Part shown: positions 13,955-22,502 of the stretch, one piece after another
How the letters are laid out: every line of letters starts with the position of its first letter
Position numbering within the stretch: position 1 is the stretch's first letter
Assembly: GCF_013055795.1 (NCBI RefSeq)
Contig: NZ_JABETO010000028.1
Span: 22,213 to 86,212 of the forward strand
DNA: 64,000 bases
Source: Streptomyces sp. I05A-00742
GTDB lineage: Bacteria; Actinomycetota; Actinomycetes; Streptomycetales; Streptomycetaceae
Reading direction: 5' to 3'
Program-made: the position numbers and the translations under genes
Notes under the pieces: generated by a model
What the model was told of the DNA's origin: nothing
Seen by the model: the letters and a program-made list of their open reading frames with translations, nothing else
The model's database searches: none

Positions 13955-14527
13955 ATGCGACGGTTGACGACTGCGGCCGCGGTTCTCGTACTGGCGGGCG
14001 TCGGCCTGACCGGTACGGCCGGTACGGCCGGCGCCGCGACCGCCCAGGCGACCCCGACCGCCACGGACGCGTGCCAGACCGGCTGGGGCAGCACCACCAA
14101 GAAGGCCACGGGTAACGACTACAAGCCCCTGAAGAACATCAGGACCGGCAGCAACACCTGTTACGACCGCATGGTCTTCGAGCTCAACAGCGCCTCCACC
14201 GGCCTCGGCTACCACGTCGGCTACGTCGACGCCTTCCACCAGGACGGCTCCGGCGACCCGATCCCCGTCAACGGCGGTGCCATCCTCCAGGTCTACGTCT
14301 CCGCCCCGAGCTATGACCCGGCCACCGGCAAGGCCAGCTACCCGGGCAAGGCCGGTCAGACGCTCCCCGGCGTCGACATCACCGGCTACAAGACCTTCAA
14401 GGACACCAAGTACGGTGCCAGCTTCGAGGGTCAGACCCAGGTCGCCATCGGCACCCGTGCCAAGCTGCCGTTCCGCGTGGAGCGGTCGGGCGACAAGCTG
14501 ATCGTGGACGTGGCTCACACCTGGTAG
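13955..14527 (+). CDS. secreted AMIN-like domain protein
   Basis: 190 residues from ATG 13955, with a near-perfect ribosome site AAGGAGG at 13941-13947. The first 27 residues are a Sec signal peptide ending TAGAA. The mature part has the pattern ACQTGWGS, YDRMVFELN, GYHVGYVDAF, LQVYVSAP, GYKTFKD and FRVERSGDKLIVDVAHTW, which matches the AMIN-like family of secreted actinobacterial (lipo)proteins. There is no lipobox, so it is probably free or wall-associated. Monocistronic, with its own terminator. The domain is likely to bind cell-wall polymers (inference from AMIN). Confidence 0.8.
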   Translation: MRRLTTAAAVLVLAGVGLTGTAGTAGAATAQATPTATDACQTGWGSTTKKATGNDYKPLKNIRTGSNTCYDRMVFELNSASTGLGYHVGYVDAFHQDGSGDPIPVNGGAILQVYVSAPSYDPATGKASYPGKAGQTLPGVDITGYKTFKDTKYGASFEGQTQVAIGTRAKLPFRVERSGDKLIVDVAHTW

Positions 14528-14534
14528 TTCCGGG

Positions 14535-14562
14535 GCGCCCGGCGGTACGGACCGCCGGGCGC
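14535..14562. terminator. bidirectional hairpin between convergent genes
   Basis: Perfect 12-bp stem GCGCCCGGCGGT (14535-14546), loop ACGG, complement at 14551-14562. It lies between the end of the AMIN-like gene (plus) and the end of the immunity-like gene (minus), so it can serve both. Confidence 0.75.
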
Positions 14563-14590
14563 AGGCCGGCCGGCCGGGTCCGCACCGGGG

Positions 14591-15136
14591 CTACGGACCC
14601 GGGGGACCGGAATGCCGGGCTCCCGTCACGTCCTCTTCGGAGTAGTACCAGCCGCCCGGCCTGGGCCACCAGTCGAGAGTCATCTCCGATACGTACCCGT
14701 CCTCATCGCTGATCACCAGGACGAGTGCTGAGTCGAGGGGCCGCCTCAGCACGTGCCGGTGGTCGCGAGTCACCTCGACGCCGCGCTCGGTGAGAAGGCG
14801 ATGCGCTTCCGTCAGCTGTAGCGATGCGGCGGATGCGATGGGTCTCCCTGTGATCGCCTCAGGCAGGGTCACTGGTTCATCGCCGCTGAAGGTGATGCGG
14901 ATGGAGGCGAGTGCAAGGTCCGGTCCCGCCCCGCGCCGGGTCTTGGGGTCCTTGCTGAAACACCTCATGCCGAGTTCGAGCGCGGCGTAGCGGTACCGCT
15001 GGAAGCAGTCATCGCCCAGCGCGTTCTTGATTCTTTCGGGCTCCCCGATCCGTTGCACCATGTCCGGTGGTGACATCCCCAGGGTCAGAGGGCCGAAAGT
15101 GCCGCTTCGGCAGAACTCGACCAGAAATTCGTCCAT
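14591..15136 (-). CDS. hypothetical protein, immunity-like
   Basis: 181-residue acidic cytoplasmic protein, no signal peptide or membrane helix. A good GGAGGGG ribosome site lies eight bases before the ATG at 15136. The N-terminal GTFGPLTLGMSPPDMVQRIGEPERI resembles a motif I associate with small proteins from toxin/immunity regions; the C-terminal part has a LVISDEDGYVSEMTLDWWPRPGG strand pattern. No toxin gene is adjacent. It may be an orphan immunity protein; function otherwise unknown. The frame is intact and codon use is somewhat less GC-biased than neighbours, consistent with acquired DNA (impression only). Confidence 0.65.
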   Translation of the reverse strand: MDEFLVEFCRSGTFGPLTLGMSPPDMVQRIGEPERIKNALGDDCFQRYRYAALELGMRCFSKDPKTRRGAGPDLALASIRITFSGDEPVTLPEAITGRPIASAASLQLTEAHRLLTERGVEVTRDHRHVLRRPLDSALVLVISDEDGYVSEMTLDWWPRPGGWYYSEEDVTGARHSGPPGP

Positions 15137-15251
15137 ATTCGTGTCCCCTCCCCGTAGTCACGCTCCGTATGCTGACCCGCTGAGCGACAGACCGCCATGA
15201 CCGGGACGGCCGCCCCGTCATCCGACGCCTCAAGCGATCCAGCTGATGGGT

Positions 15252-15674
15252 TCACGACTTGGGGAGTACCCCGCGCTCGGCGATGTCTCCCATCCATTCC
15301 TCAAGGGTGGTGACGAGCGCGTCGAGGTCGGTGGTGGCGTAGGAGGCTCGCTCATGGTCCCAGCCAGGGTCGAGGACATAAATGCGGAAGCCGCGGTCGT
15401 CGTACCAGCCGACGTCGATGTTGATCTCCCGAGCCTGCAAGCCGCCCCGATCTATTGCCTCCTGTGCGGTCAGCCACGGCGGTCGTGCGGTACGCGCCCA
15501 ATACAGGTCCTCGGAGTCGTTGGTCTCGACCCTTCCATCCGGCAGGCGTCGGGCCCACAGTTGGTTGTAGTGGACGACCCAGCCGGCTGGGACGCGCAGA
15601 GGGAGTAGACCCCAGTCCTCGGAAACAGCCGTCGCCAGCGGGGAATGAGGCGAAACCTGGAAGATCGAATTCAT
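15252..15674 (-). CDS. hypothetical protein, immunity-like
   Basis: 140 residues, cytoplasmic, rich in Trp and Asp, e.g. WVVHYNQLWARRL, NDSEDLYWARTARPPW and NIDVGWYDDRGFRIYVLDP, ending in a helix (TDLDALVTTLEEWMGDI). Such Trp-rich single-domain proteins are common among polymorphic-toxin immunity families, but I cannot name the family. Same strand as the preceding immunity-like gene, with about 115 bases between them. The start at 15674 has only a distant GGAGG, so it may be slightly misplaced. The base composition is visibly less GC-extreme than the surrounding operons. Confidence 0.6.
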   Translation of the reverse strand: MNSIFQVSPHSPLATAVSEDWGLLPLRVPAGWVVHYNQLWARRLPDGRVETNDSEDLYWARTARPPWLTAQEAIDRGGLQAREINIDVGWYDDRGFRIYVLDPGWDHERASYATTDLDALVTTLEEWMGDIAERGVLPKS

Positions 15675-15952
15675 GTGTCGGCAGTGTAGGGGGCCTCCTC
15701 ACACGGGGCGAGCGACAGGGTGAACGTTGCCTGATTCGGCAGTAGTTACCCGGAAACCCCCCAGGTGGGCGGCCATTACGTAGCGGGCTATGAGCGGTCG
15801 AGTCAGCCAGTGCTCCAAACCACCGGCACACGACTGGTAGTTGCAGCCGGGGGGCGCGTAGAGGGGCGTCGAGCGCCGTCACGCTCACACGTTCAGGTGA
15901 GCGCCGTTGATCGGTCTGTCACACCCGCGCCGTCGCGCCCTATGCAGGACGC

Positions 15953-17974
15953 ATGGATGAACTCCCCGCACCCGCCGGTCAATCACCCGTGTCCCGACGG
16001 CAGTTCGCGGCCGCCGCCGGGACGGTCGCGAGCGTCGCCGCGCTCGGCCCGAACGCCGCCGTCCCGGCCGCCGCCGCACCCGCCGCGCCCGCAGCGCCTG
16101 CGCCGCCCGTGTGCCGGCCGAAGTCCACCGCGGACTGGGACACCTGCATGGAGGTGGCCCGGGCCCTGCTGGTGCTCGACGACCAGGACCGGCCGCTGGT
16201 GCCGGAGTACCGGAAGATCCTCGACGACGGACTGCCGCGTACCGGCAAGAGAACGGCCAGGAAGGTGCTGGTGGTGGGCGCGGGGCCGGCCGGGATGGTG
16301 GCCGCGTGGCTGCTGAAGCGGGCGGGGCACCAGGTGACGCTGCTGGAGGCCAACGGCAACCGGGTGGGCGGGCGGATCAAGACGTTCCGTAAAGGCGGGC
16401 ACGAGCACGCGGCGCAGCCGTTCGCGGACCCGCGGCAGTACGCGGAGGCCGGGGCCATGCGCATCCCGGGGAGCCATCCGCTGGTGATGAGCCTGATCGA
16501 CGGGCTCGGGGTCAAGCGCAGGCGCTTCTACCTCGTGGACGTCGACGGGCAGGGCAAACCCGTCAACCACGCCTGGCTGCACGTCAACGGCGTCCGGATG
16601 CGCCGCTCCGAGTACGCGAAGGCGCCCCGGAAGATCAACCGTTCGTTCGGCGTCCCGCGCGAGCTCTGGGACACGCCCTCGTCGACGATCCTGCGCCGCG
16701 CCCTGGACCCGGTGCGCGACGAGTTCAGCACGGCCGGGGAGGGCGGCAAGCGGGTCGACAAGCCGCTGCCCGAACGGGTGCGGGGCTGGGCGAAGGTGAT
16801 CCAGAAGTACGGGGACTGGTCGATGTACCGGTTCCTGACCGAGGAGGCCGGCTTCGACGAGCGCACCATGGACCTCGTCGGGACGCTGGAGAACCTGACG
16901 TCCCGGCTGCCCCTTTCCTTCGTCCACAGCTTCATCAGCCAGTCGCTGATCAGCCCGGACACCGAGTTCTGGGAGCTCGTCGGCGGCACCGCGACCCTGC
17001 CCGACGCGCTGCTCGGCAAGGTGCGCGACGTGCTGCGCCTCGACCGGCGGGCGACGCGCATCGAGTACTGGTCCCCGGACCGGCCCGGGGCCGACGGTGC
17101 CTCGCACGTCCGCGAGGACGGGCCGCGCGTGTGGATCGACACGGTGTCCGAGGGGCGGGACGGCAAGGTCGTCCGCGAACAGTTCACCGGCGACCTCGCG
17201 ATCGTCACCGTGCCGTTCACCGGGCTGCGGCACGTCCAGGTCAGGCCGCTCATGTCGTACGGCAAACGGCGGGCGGTCACCGAGCTGCACTACGACAGCG
17301 CGACCAAGGTTCTTCTCGAATTCTCCCGCCGCTGGTGGGAGTTCACCGAGGACGACTGGGAGCGAGAGCTCGAATCGGTGCGCCCCGGCCTGTACAAGAA
17401 GTACCGCGACGGGAAGGCACCCGCCGACGGAAGCCTGCTCGGGGCGCACGACTCCGTTCCGCACGGCCACATCAGTCCCGCCCAGCGCGCCCATTACGCC
17501 GCCAACTACTGGGCCGGGCGTGACCAGCCCGAGGCGGCGCACATCGTCGGCGGGGGCTCGATCTCCGACAACCCCAACCGGTTCATGATCAACCCCTCCC
17601 ATCCGGTGCCCGGCAGCGAGGGCGGCGTCGTCCTCGCCTCGTACTGCTGGGCCGACGACGCCTCGCGCTGGGACTCCCTCGACGACGAGGCCCGCTACCC
17701 GCACGCCCTCTGCGGCCTCCAACAGATCTACGGACAGCGCGTCGAGGTCTTCTACACCGGCGCCGGCCGCACCCAGAGCTGGCTGCGCGACCCGTACGCG
17801 TACGGCGAGGCGTCCGTGCTGCTGCCGGGCCAGCACACGGAACTCCTCGACGCGATCCGCGCGCCCGAGGGGCCGCTGCGGTTCGCCGGCGACCACACCT
17901 CGGTCAAGCCGTCGTGGATCGAGGGGGCGGTGGAGTCCGGGGTGCGGGCGGCGCTTGAGGTGCATCTGGCCTGA
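15953..17974 (+). CDS. exported FAD-dependent L-amino-acid oxidase
   Basis: 673-residue flavin monoamine oxidase that would deaminate an L-amino acid to the 2-oxo acid with release of ammonia and H2O2. The N-terminus has a twin-arginine signal (SRRQFAAAAGTVASVAALG) and an Ala/Pro-rich linker. The FAD Rossmann motif VLVVGAGPAGMVAAWLL lies near residues 106-122, followed by EANGNRVGGRI, and the C-terminal FAD contact is LRFAGDHTSVKPSWIEGAVESG. The size and Tat export resemble Streptomyces L-glutamate oxidase and related LAAOs. Substrate cannot be read from sequence. Monocistronic; not fused to gltBD but only 2 kb away. Confidence 0.88.
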   Translation: MDELPAPAGQSPVSRRQFAAAAGTVASVAALGPNAAVPAAAAPAAPAAPAPPVCRPKSTADWDTCMEVARALLVLDDQDRPLVPEYRKILDDGLPRTGKRTARKVLVVGAGPAGMVAAWLLKRAGHQVTLLEANGNRVGGRIKTFRKGGHEHAAQPFADPRQYAEAGAMRIPGSHPLVMSLIDGLGVKRRRFYLVDVDGQGKPVNHAWLHVNGVRMRRSEYAKAPRKINRSFGVPRELWDTPSSTILRRALDPVRDEFSTAGEGGKRVDKPLPERVRGWAKVIQKYGDWSMYRFLTEEAGFDERTMDLVGTLENLTSRLPLSFVHSFISQSLISPDTEFWELVGGTATLPDALLGKVRDVLRLDRRATRIEYWSPDRPGADGASHVREDGPRVWIDTVSEGRDGKVVREQFTGDLAIVTVPFTGLRHVQVRPLMSYGKRRAVTELHYDSATKVLLEFSRRWWEFTEDDWERELESVRPGLYKKYRDGKAPADGSLLGAHDSVPHGHISPAQRAHYAANYWAGRDQPEAAHIVGGGSISDNPNRFMINPSHPVPGSEGGVVLASYCWADDASRWDSLDDEARYPHALCGLQQIYGQRVEVFYTGAGRTQSWLRDPYAYGEASVLLPGQHTELLDAIRAPEGPLRFAGDHTSVKPSWIEGAVESGVRAALEVHLA

Positions 17975-18432
17975 GCGGCGCCGCCGTTCCGCCGGTCCAC
18001 CGTCCGGGGAGACCCGGACCCGGTGGGCCGACGGACACGGGCCGTTGGAATCATGGGAGTTCCATGACCGTCCGCCCGTGAGGTGATTTCTTAGTGGTGG
18101 CGGTCGGTCGGGCGGTGTCCGATAGCGCAAGTTCCGTATGGCTCAGCTGAGTTGGGTGCGCCCCGGACCCGCCCTTTCACCGTTTCGTGCAGGGGCTCCG
18201 CCCCCACACCCCCAACAACCGCGCTCCGCGCGGTTGTCCTCAAACGCCGGACGGGCTGGGTGGGGCATCGGCGGTGGTCTGCTGGGGAAGTGGTGGACAG
18301 GGGCGGCCTGAGCGACTGTTTGCCCGATTTATGCGCACGAATCCACCACTGTTTACGACAGGACCACCCCGGCCGCGTAGCCAGCCGTCTTTGGTCGCGC
18401 GCAACGACGATGCCGACGGTCGGCAGAGTACC
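17975..18432. other. 458-base gap with a palindromic repeat
   Basis: No supported gene. It contains a copy of the dispersed palindromic repeat at 18167-18260; the remainder has no clear promoter or hairpin that I can support. A reading frame runs through it on the plus strand but has no ribosome site and crosses the repeat, so only its 3' part is kept as a remnant. Confidence 0.6.
18167..18260 (+). repeat. dispersed palindromic intergenic repeat, copy B
   Basis: Starts ACCCGCCCTTTCACCGTTTC and ends AAACGCCGGACGGGCTGGG. It holds two hairpins: GGGGGCTCCGCCCCC-like (GGGGCTCCGCCCC) and CCGCGCTCCGCGCGG. Colinear with 6415-6488 and with the reverse complement of 6523-6614. Confidence 0.85.
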
Positions 18433-18723
18433 CGCCATGTAAACCGCCCACCGTTGCCGCTCCACCCCTGGACGGCCCCGGCCACCCGCCCCCGGGGCAT
18501 CGCCGTCCACGACGGCGAACTCACCCTCCTCGGCGCCGGCCGCGGCCCCGACCTGCTGCACCGCTGCCGCGCCTCCGACGGCACCCTCCGTCTCCTCGAA
18601 GAGGCCCGGCTCACCCTCCCCGACGGCACGCCCCTCACCCGGTGCGCCGACGTCGTCGGACGGGGGCGGCGCCTCTACCTGCGGGGGAGGTCCGTGCGGC
18701 AGTGGTACGTCCTGGAGACGTGA
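18433..18723 (+). pseudogene. 3' remnant of an unidentified gene
   Basis: The last ~95 codons of a plus-strand frame look protein-like: PRGIAVHDGELTLLGAGRGPDLL, then RLLEEARLTLPDGTPLTRC and GRGRRLYLRGRSVRQWYVLET, a beta-repeat pattern. There is no credible start or ribosome site, and upstream the frame runs into the palindromic repeat at 18167-18260. I read it as the truncated C-terminal end of a larger, possibly beta-propeller-like protein. The family is not recognised, and it may instead be a chance frame. Confidence 0.35.
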
Positions 18724-18745
18724 GCGCCACGACCGCGTCGGTGGC

Positions 18746-19414
18746 TCACGACCCCGCCGACCGGGCCACCACCTCGCTGAACACCACCCGGGCGTCCTCC
18801 GTGTAGACCCCCACGCTGCCCTTCAGGTACGGGCGTTCGCGGTCCTCGTAGGCGACGAGGCCGCGGCCGTCGACGCTGATCTCCATGCGGGGGCCGCGCT
18901 GGGCGACGCGGACGGTGGAGGTGTGGCCGAGGGGGAAGCTTCCGGGGCCGGTGGCGAGGAAGCGCTGGCCGCCGGGGTAGGCGGGGTCGCGTTTGCCGAG
19001 TTCCCAGCCGTTGGGCTTGAGGGTGACGTAGTAGAAGTGCTCGGGGTCGGTGTAGGCCCAGAGCAGCCAGGGCACCTCCCAGGGGTTGGGCTTCGGGGTG
19101 CGGAGCTGGGCGACGGTGCGCATGCGGGCCTCGTAGTCGACGTTCTCGTACGTCGCGGTGGAGACGACGAGGCCGGCGTGGGTCTCGTCGTCCCGGCGGG
19201 CCGGCTTGGGGGAGAGGGCGAGGCCGTCGTGGCGGCCGATGTTCGTGCCGTGGCCGTCGAACACCGACCGCCAGGGCCCGTGGACCGAGCCCTCGGCCCA
19301 CGGGCGTTCCGGTGCGCCCCCGCCGCCCCACAGGGCGTCCGCCGCGAAGCCGATGCCCACGAGGGCGGCGACGGCGAGGGCGGCCAGGGCGAGCAGCCGG
19401 TGAACTCTCGTCAT
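18746..19414 (-). CDS. membrane-anchored concanavalin/lectin-fold protein of the polysaccharide locus
   Basis: 222 residues. An N-terminal hydrophobic segment (about 7-27) acts as signal-anchor or signal peptide; the remainder is all-beta: GPWRSVFDGHGTNIG, ENVDYEARMRTVAQLR, WLLWAYTDPEHFYYVTLKPNGWELG, RFLATGPGSFPLGHTSTVRVAQ, MEISVDGRGLVAYEDR, GSVGVYTEDARVVFSEV. This order is typical of a DUF1080/LamG-like concanavalin fold that binds or cleaves sugars. Its ATG overlaps the stop of the epimerase gene by four bases, so it is the last gene of the polysaccharide synthase operon. Likely a polymer-binding or modifying protein at the cell surface; enzymatic activity uncertain. Confidence 0.75.
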   Translation of the reverse strand: MTRVHRLLALAALAVAALVGIGFAADALWGGGGAPERPWAEGSVHGPWRSVFDGHGTNIGRHDGLALSPKPARRDDETHAGLVVSTATYENVDYEARMRTVAQLRTPKPNPWEVPWLLWAYTDPEHFYYVTLKPNGWELGKRDPAYPGGQRFLATGPGSFPLGHTSTVRVAQRGPRMEISVDGRGLVAYEDRERPYLKGSVGVYTEDARVVFSEVVARSAGS

Positions 19415-20601
19415 GCCGTCGAGTATGACCCCGGACCCTCGGGGAGGCGGGCGATCACCGGATCTCCGGGCGGGATGTCCGCGTCCGCCCCGAAGTCCTC
19501 CGCGAGCTGGGCGATGATCCGTTCGGTCGCGTGGCCGTCACCGAACGGATTTCCGGCCGCCGCCATGCGGGCGTACTCCTCCGGATCGTCCAGCAGCCGC
19601 TCGGTGGCCGCCAGGATCGCGTCGGGCACGGTGCCGACCAGCCGTGCCGCGCCCGCGTCGACGGCCTCCGGCCGTTCGGTGGTGGTGCGCAGGACGAGGG
19701 CGGGCTTGCCGAGGGTCGGGGCCTCCTCCTGGATGCCGCCGGAGTCGGTGAGGACCAGGTCGCAGGCGGCGAGGGTGGCGGAGAAGTCGAGGTAGCCAAG
19801 GGGTTCGACGACGCGGATGTGCGGGTGGCCGGTCAGCTCGGGCAGCAGCGCGTCGCGGACGGCGGGGCTCTTGTGCAGCGGGAGCAGGATCTCGACGTCG
19901 CCGCGGTCGGCGAGCCGGCGTACGGCCCGGCCCATGCCGCACATGACGTCGCCCTGGTTCTCGCGGCGGTGCAGGGTGAGCAGGACGCGCCGCAGGCCGG
20001 TGGTGAACCGGCTCCGGCCGGTGCCCTCGGCCAGCACCCACAGCAGGTTGTCGATGACGGTGTTGCCGGTGGTGAACACCTCGGAGGCGGGCACGCCCTC
20101 GGCGGTCAGATGCCCGGCGGCGCGCGCCGTCGGGGCGAAGTGCCAGCGGGCGACGCGGCCGATGAGCCGGCGGTTGAGCTCCTCGGGGAACGGGTTGTCG
20201 AGGACGCCGGTACGCAGCCCGGCCTCGACATGGGCGACGGGGACGTGCTCGTAGAACGCGGCGAGGGCACCGGTGAGCGCGGTGGTGGTGTCGCCCTGGA
20301 CGAGGACGACGTCCGGCCGCTGCGCGCGGACCACCTCGCCGAGGCCGTCCACGAGCCGGGCGGTGAGGGTGGACAGCTGCTGGCGGTCGCGCATCACGTC
20401 GAGCTCGGTGCGGGCGGGCACCTGGAGCAGGTCGAGCATCTGGTGCAGCATCTCGCGGTGCTGCCCGGTGGTGACGACGAGCGGTTCGAACAGCGGGGAG
20501 GCCGCCATGGCGCGGGCCACGGGGGCGAGTTTGATGGCTTCGGGGCGGGTCCCGAGGACGAGCATGGCACGCACCGGCGCGCCGATCAGATTCGGGGACA
20601 T
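19411..20601 (-). CDS. wecB: UDP-N-acetylglucosamine 2-epimerase (non-hydrolysing)
   Basis: Interconverts UDP-GlcNAc and UDP-ManNAc. The 396-residue length and motifs fit WecB/MnaA: LGTRPEAIKLAPV at the N-terminus, VQGDTTT, HVEAGLRTGVLDNPFPEELNRRL, LLTLHRRENQGD and the C-terminal LTDSGGIQEEAPTLGKP nucleotide site. It lies between the GT2 synthase (67-base gap upstream) and the lectin-fold gene (4-base overlap). The presence of this enzyme implies that UDP-ManNAc is made for the polymer encoded here. No UDP-ManNAc dehydrogenase (WecC) is nearby. Symbol given by family. Confidence 0.92.
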   Translation of the reverse strand: MSPNLIGAPVRAMLVLGTRPEAIKLAPVARAMAASPLFEPLVVTTGQHREMLHQMLDLLQVPARTELDVMRDRQQLSTLTARLVDGLGEVVRAQRPDVVLVQGDTTTALTGALAAFYEHVPVAHVEAGLRTGVLDNPFPEELNRRLIGRVARWHFAPTARAAGHLTAEGVPASEVFTTGNTVIDNLLWVLAEGTGRSRFTTGLRRVLLTLHRRENQGDVMCGMGRAVRRLADRGDVEILLPLHKSPAVRDALLPELTGHPHIRVVEPLGYLDFSATLAACDLVLTDSGGIQEEAPTLGKPALVLRTTTERPEAVDAGAARLVGTVPDAILAATERLLDDPEEYARMAAAGNPFGDGHATERIIAQLAEDFGADADIPPGDPVIARLPEGPGSYSTA

Positions 20602-20668
20602 GCGGTCCTCCGTGAGGTGTGTGCCGGCCCGGAGGGCCGGTTGTCGCTGATGCGGTGAGGCGTGGGGA

Positions 20669-21946
20669 TCAGGTGCGCGCCGTCTTCAGCCAGGTCTGCT
20701 TGCCGGTCAGCATGCGCCAGAGGCCCCACCATCCGGCGGCGAACCAGATGTAGCCGTAGAAGATGAAGACGTGGGACAGCAGGACCGCGCGGGCGAGGCC
20801 GAGGCCCTGTTCGCGCCGGGAGTAGACCCACCCGTAGGCGTAGGCGGCGGTGAACGACAGGATGTACGGGCCGATCACCCACATCGGGGAGATCAGCGGC
20901 CGGCCCGCCTCGATCGAGCCGATGACGGTGCCGACGACGGCGACGAGGAAGGACACCGGCAGCAGCGAGGTGAGCAGGATCAGCACCGGGCTGGAGAGGT
21001 GGTAGAGCAGGTCCACCGCGGCCCGGGTGGGCACCTCGCGGACGATCAGCGGGACCAGCCCTGCCGACTGGAGGTGGCCCTGGAACCAGCGCGACCGCTG
21101 CCGCACCAGCCGCCGGACGTCGAGGACGGCCTGCTGGGAGACGGCGGCGGAGGTGCAGTGCTGGTTGGTCCAGCCGCGGGCGATGAGCCGGACGCCCAGG
21201 TCCAGGTCCTCGGTCAGGGAGTCGCTCCACGGGCCGGCGCCGTCCGGGCCCATGAGGGAGTCCAGCGCGGCCAGCCGCATGAACTGGCCGTTGCCGCCCA
21301 TGCCGACGCTGCCGATGTACCGGCGGGCGCTCTGGAAGATGTCGCCGTAGATGACGAACTCCATGTCCTGGAGCCGGGCGAGCAGGCCCTTGTTGCGGTT
21401 GTACATCCGCACGCCGATCTGGGTGCCGCCGGTGCGCGGGTTGTCGAAGTACGGGTCGACGGCCTGGACCACGTGCTGGTCGAGCCGGCCGTCCGCGTCC
21501 ACGACGCAGACGATGACGTCGCGTGGGTCGCGGCCGTCCAGGAGCCCGGAGGAACGCAGGTGTGCGATACCGGCGTTGAGGGCCGCACCCTTGCCCTTGC
21601 GGGCGTTCGGCAGGTGCCGTTGCAGCAGGTGCACCTTGCCCGGGGCGGCGGCGCAGGCCGCGCGGGCGATGTCGGCCGTGCGGTCGTCGGAGGCGTCGTC
21701 GATGACCAGGGCCAGGGTGTTGCGGGCCGGCAGGGCGGTGATGCGCGCCAGGCTCTCGGCGAGCACCTTCTCCTCGTTGAGGCAGGCGAGGAGGAAGACG
21801 TAGAAGCGCTGCTCCCGCGGGCCCCGCGAGCGGCGGAAGCGGCGTCGGGAGATGAGGAACAGGGAGGTGTTGTAGCACCCGGCCATCACGATGATGGCGA
21901 TGCTCGACCAGAGCAGGACGTCACCGGTCCGGAGGCCGCCCGTCAT
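20669..21946 (-). CDS. processive membrane glycosyltransferase, family 2
   Basis: 425 residues. One N-terminal helix (about 10-32), a cytosolic GT-A domain and three C-terminal helices (about 310-345, 350-375 and 385-410). The GT2 motifs are all present: DD at 83-84, the DXD-type DAD at 150-152, the acceptor-site ED at 246-247, and QRSRW at 283-287, the QxxRW motif of processive synthases (PgaC/IcaA, hyaluronan and cellulose synthases). Likely polymerises an N-acetylhexosamine across the membrane. Its start overlaps the small membrane gene upstream by four bases. Substrate is inferred from the adjacent epimerase. Confidence 0.9.
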   Translation of the reverse strand: MTGGLRTGDVLLWSSIAIIVMAGCYNTSLFLISRRRFRRSRGPREQRFYVFLLACLNEEKVLAESLARITALPARNTLALVIDDASDDRTADIARAACAAAPGKVHLLQRHLPNARKGKGAALNAGIAHLRSSGLLDGRDPRDVIVCVVDADGRLDQHVVQAVDPYFDNPRTGGTQIGVRMYNRNKGLLARLQDMEFVIYGDIFQSARRYIGSVGMGGNGQFMRLAALDSLMGPDGAGPWSDSLTEDLDLGVRLIARGWTNQHCTSAAVSQQAVLDVRRLVRQRSRWFQGHLQSAGLVPLIVREVPTRAAVDLLYHLSSPVLILLTSLLPVSFLVAVVGTVIGSIEAGRPLISPMWVIGPYILSFTAAYAYGWVYSRREQGLGLARAVLLSHVFIFYGYIWFAAGWWGLWRMLTGKQTWLKTART

Positions 21947-22143
21947 GAACGGTCACCGGAGTTCCGTATCCGGTACCAGCATTTCAGCAAAATCAGGACG
22001 GCGGCTATCGAACAGTAGAGCAGGAATCCGGTTCCGGCCGCTTCCTGGAGGCCTCTCGCGTAGGGCAGTCCCGGCAGCACTTCCGGTGCGGCCGTCAGCC
22101 CGGCCAAGGGCACAACGGTGCCCAGGGCTGGTTTTCCGTACAT
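21943..22143 (-). CDS. small membrane protein, candidate partner of the GT2 synthase
   Basis: 66 residues from ATG at 22143, which has a G-rich ribosome site (GGGGGGAA) directly upstream; a longer frame starting at 22218 lacks one. One clear membrane helix (FLLYCSIAAVLILLKCWY, about 40-57) and a short basic tail; a weaker hydrophobic stretch near 7-20. Its stop overlaps the synthase start as ATGA, so the two are made together. By position it resembles IcaD/PgaD, the small accessory subunits of poly-N-acetylglucosamine synthases, but I see no sequence similarity and it is shorter. Not recognised otherwise. Confidence 0.6.
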   Translation of the reverse strand: MYGKPALGTVVPLAGLTAAPEVLPGLPYARGLQEAAGTGFLLYCSIAAVLILLKCWYRIRNSGDRS

Positions 22144-22502
22144 GGGTTCCCCCCCATTTTCCGCCTCCTGCGAGGCGTGCGCTGGGAACGTACCAGACCT
22201 GCCGATCGGGCCGGTCATACATCAGGGAAGTCGGAGAATTCCAGGGTGTAAATTCTTGTGACCGGTGGGTAGTTCTGGCAGCTCGCGCCGGGTTTGGGGC
22301 TGGTGTGACCTGCGGTCTGAACCATTCGGGAACCGGAATGCGGCGGACCTCTCCGTGGCGCCCCGGTGGAGAACTCCGGGGAATGCCGGACGGATTGCAA
22401 GGTTCCGGGGAATGTATTGACAGCCGCTGGTGACCCCAGCAGAATCTGCCAACTGTCGGCGTGGAAATCCAGGACGCCGGAACGGCAACAGGGGGGAATG
22501 GG
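22144..22502. other. divergent promoter region of the polysaccharide locus
   Basis: 359 bases between two divergent operons, no gene. It is distinctly less GC-rich than the flanks, with stretches such as AGAATTCCAGGGTGTAAATTC. A good candidate sigma-70 promoter for the plus-strand operon is at 22417-22445. I cannot place the minus-strand promoter. Confidence 0.6.
22417..22445 (+). promoter_or_regulatory. candidate promoter of the deacetylase-hydrolase operon
   Basis: A perfect TTGACA (22417-22422), a 17-base spacer and CAGAAT (22440-22445) fit a principal-sigma promoter, about 57 bases before the ATG at 22503. A GGGGGGAA ribosome site lies just before that ATG. Confidence 0.5.
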
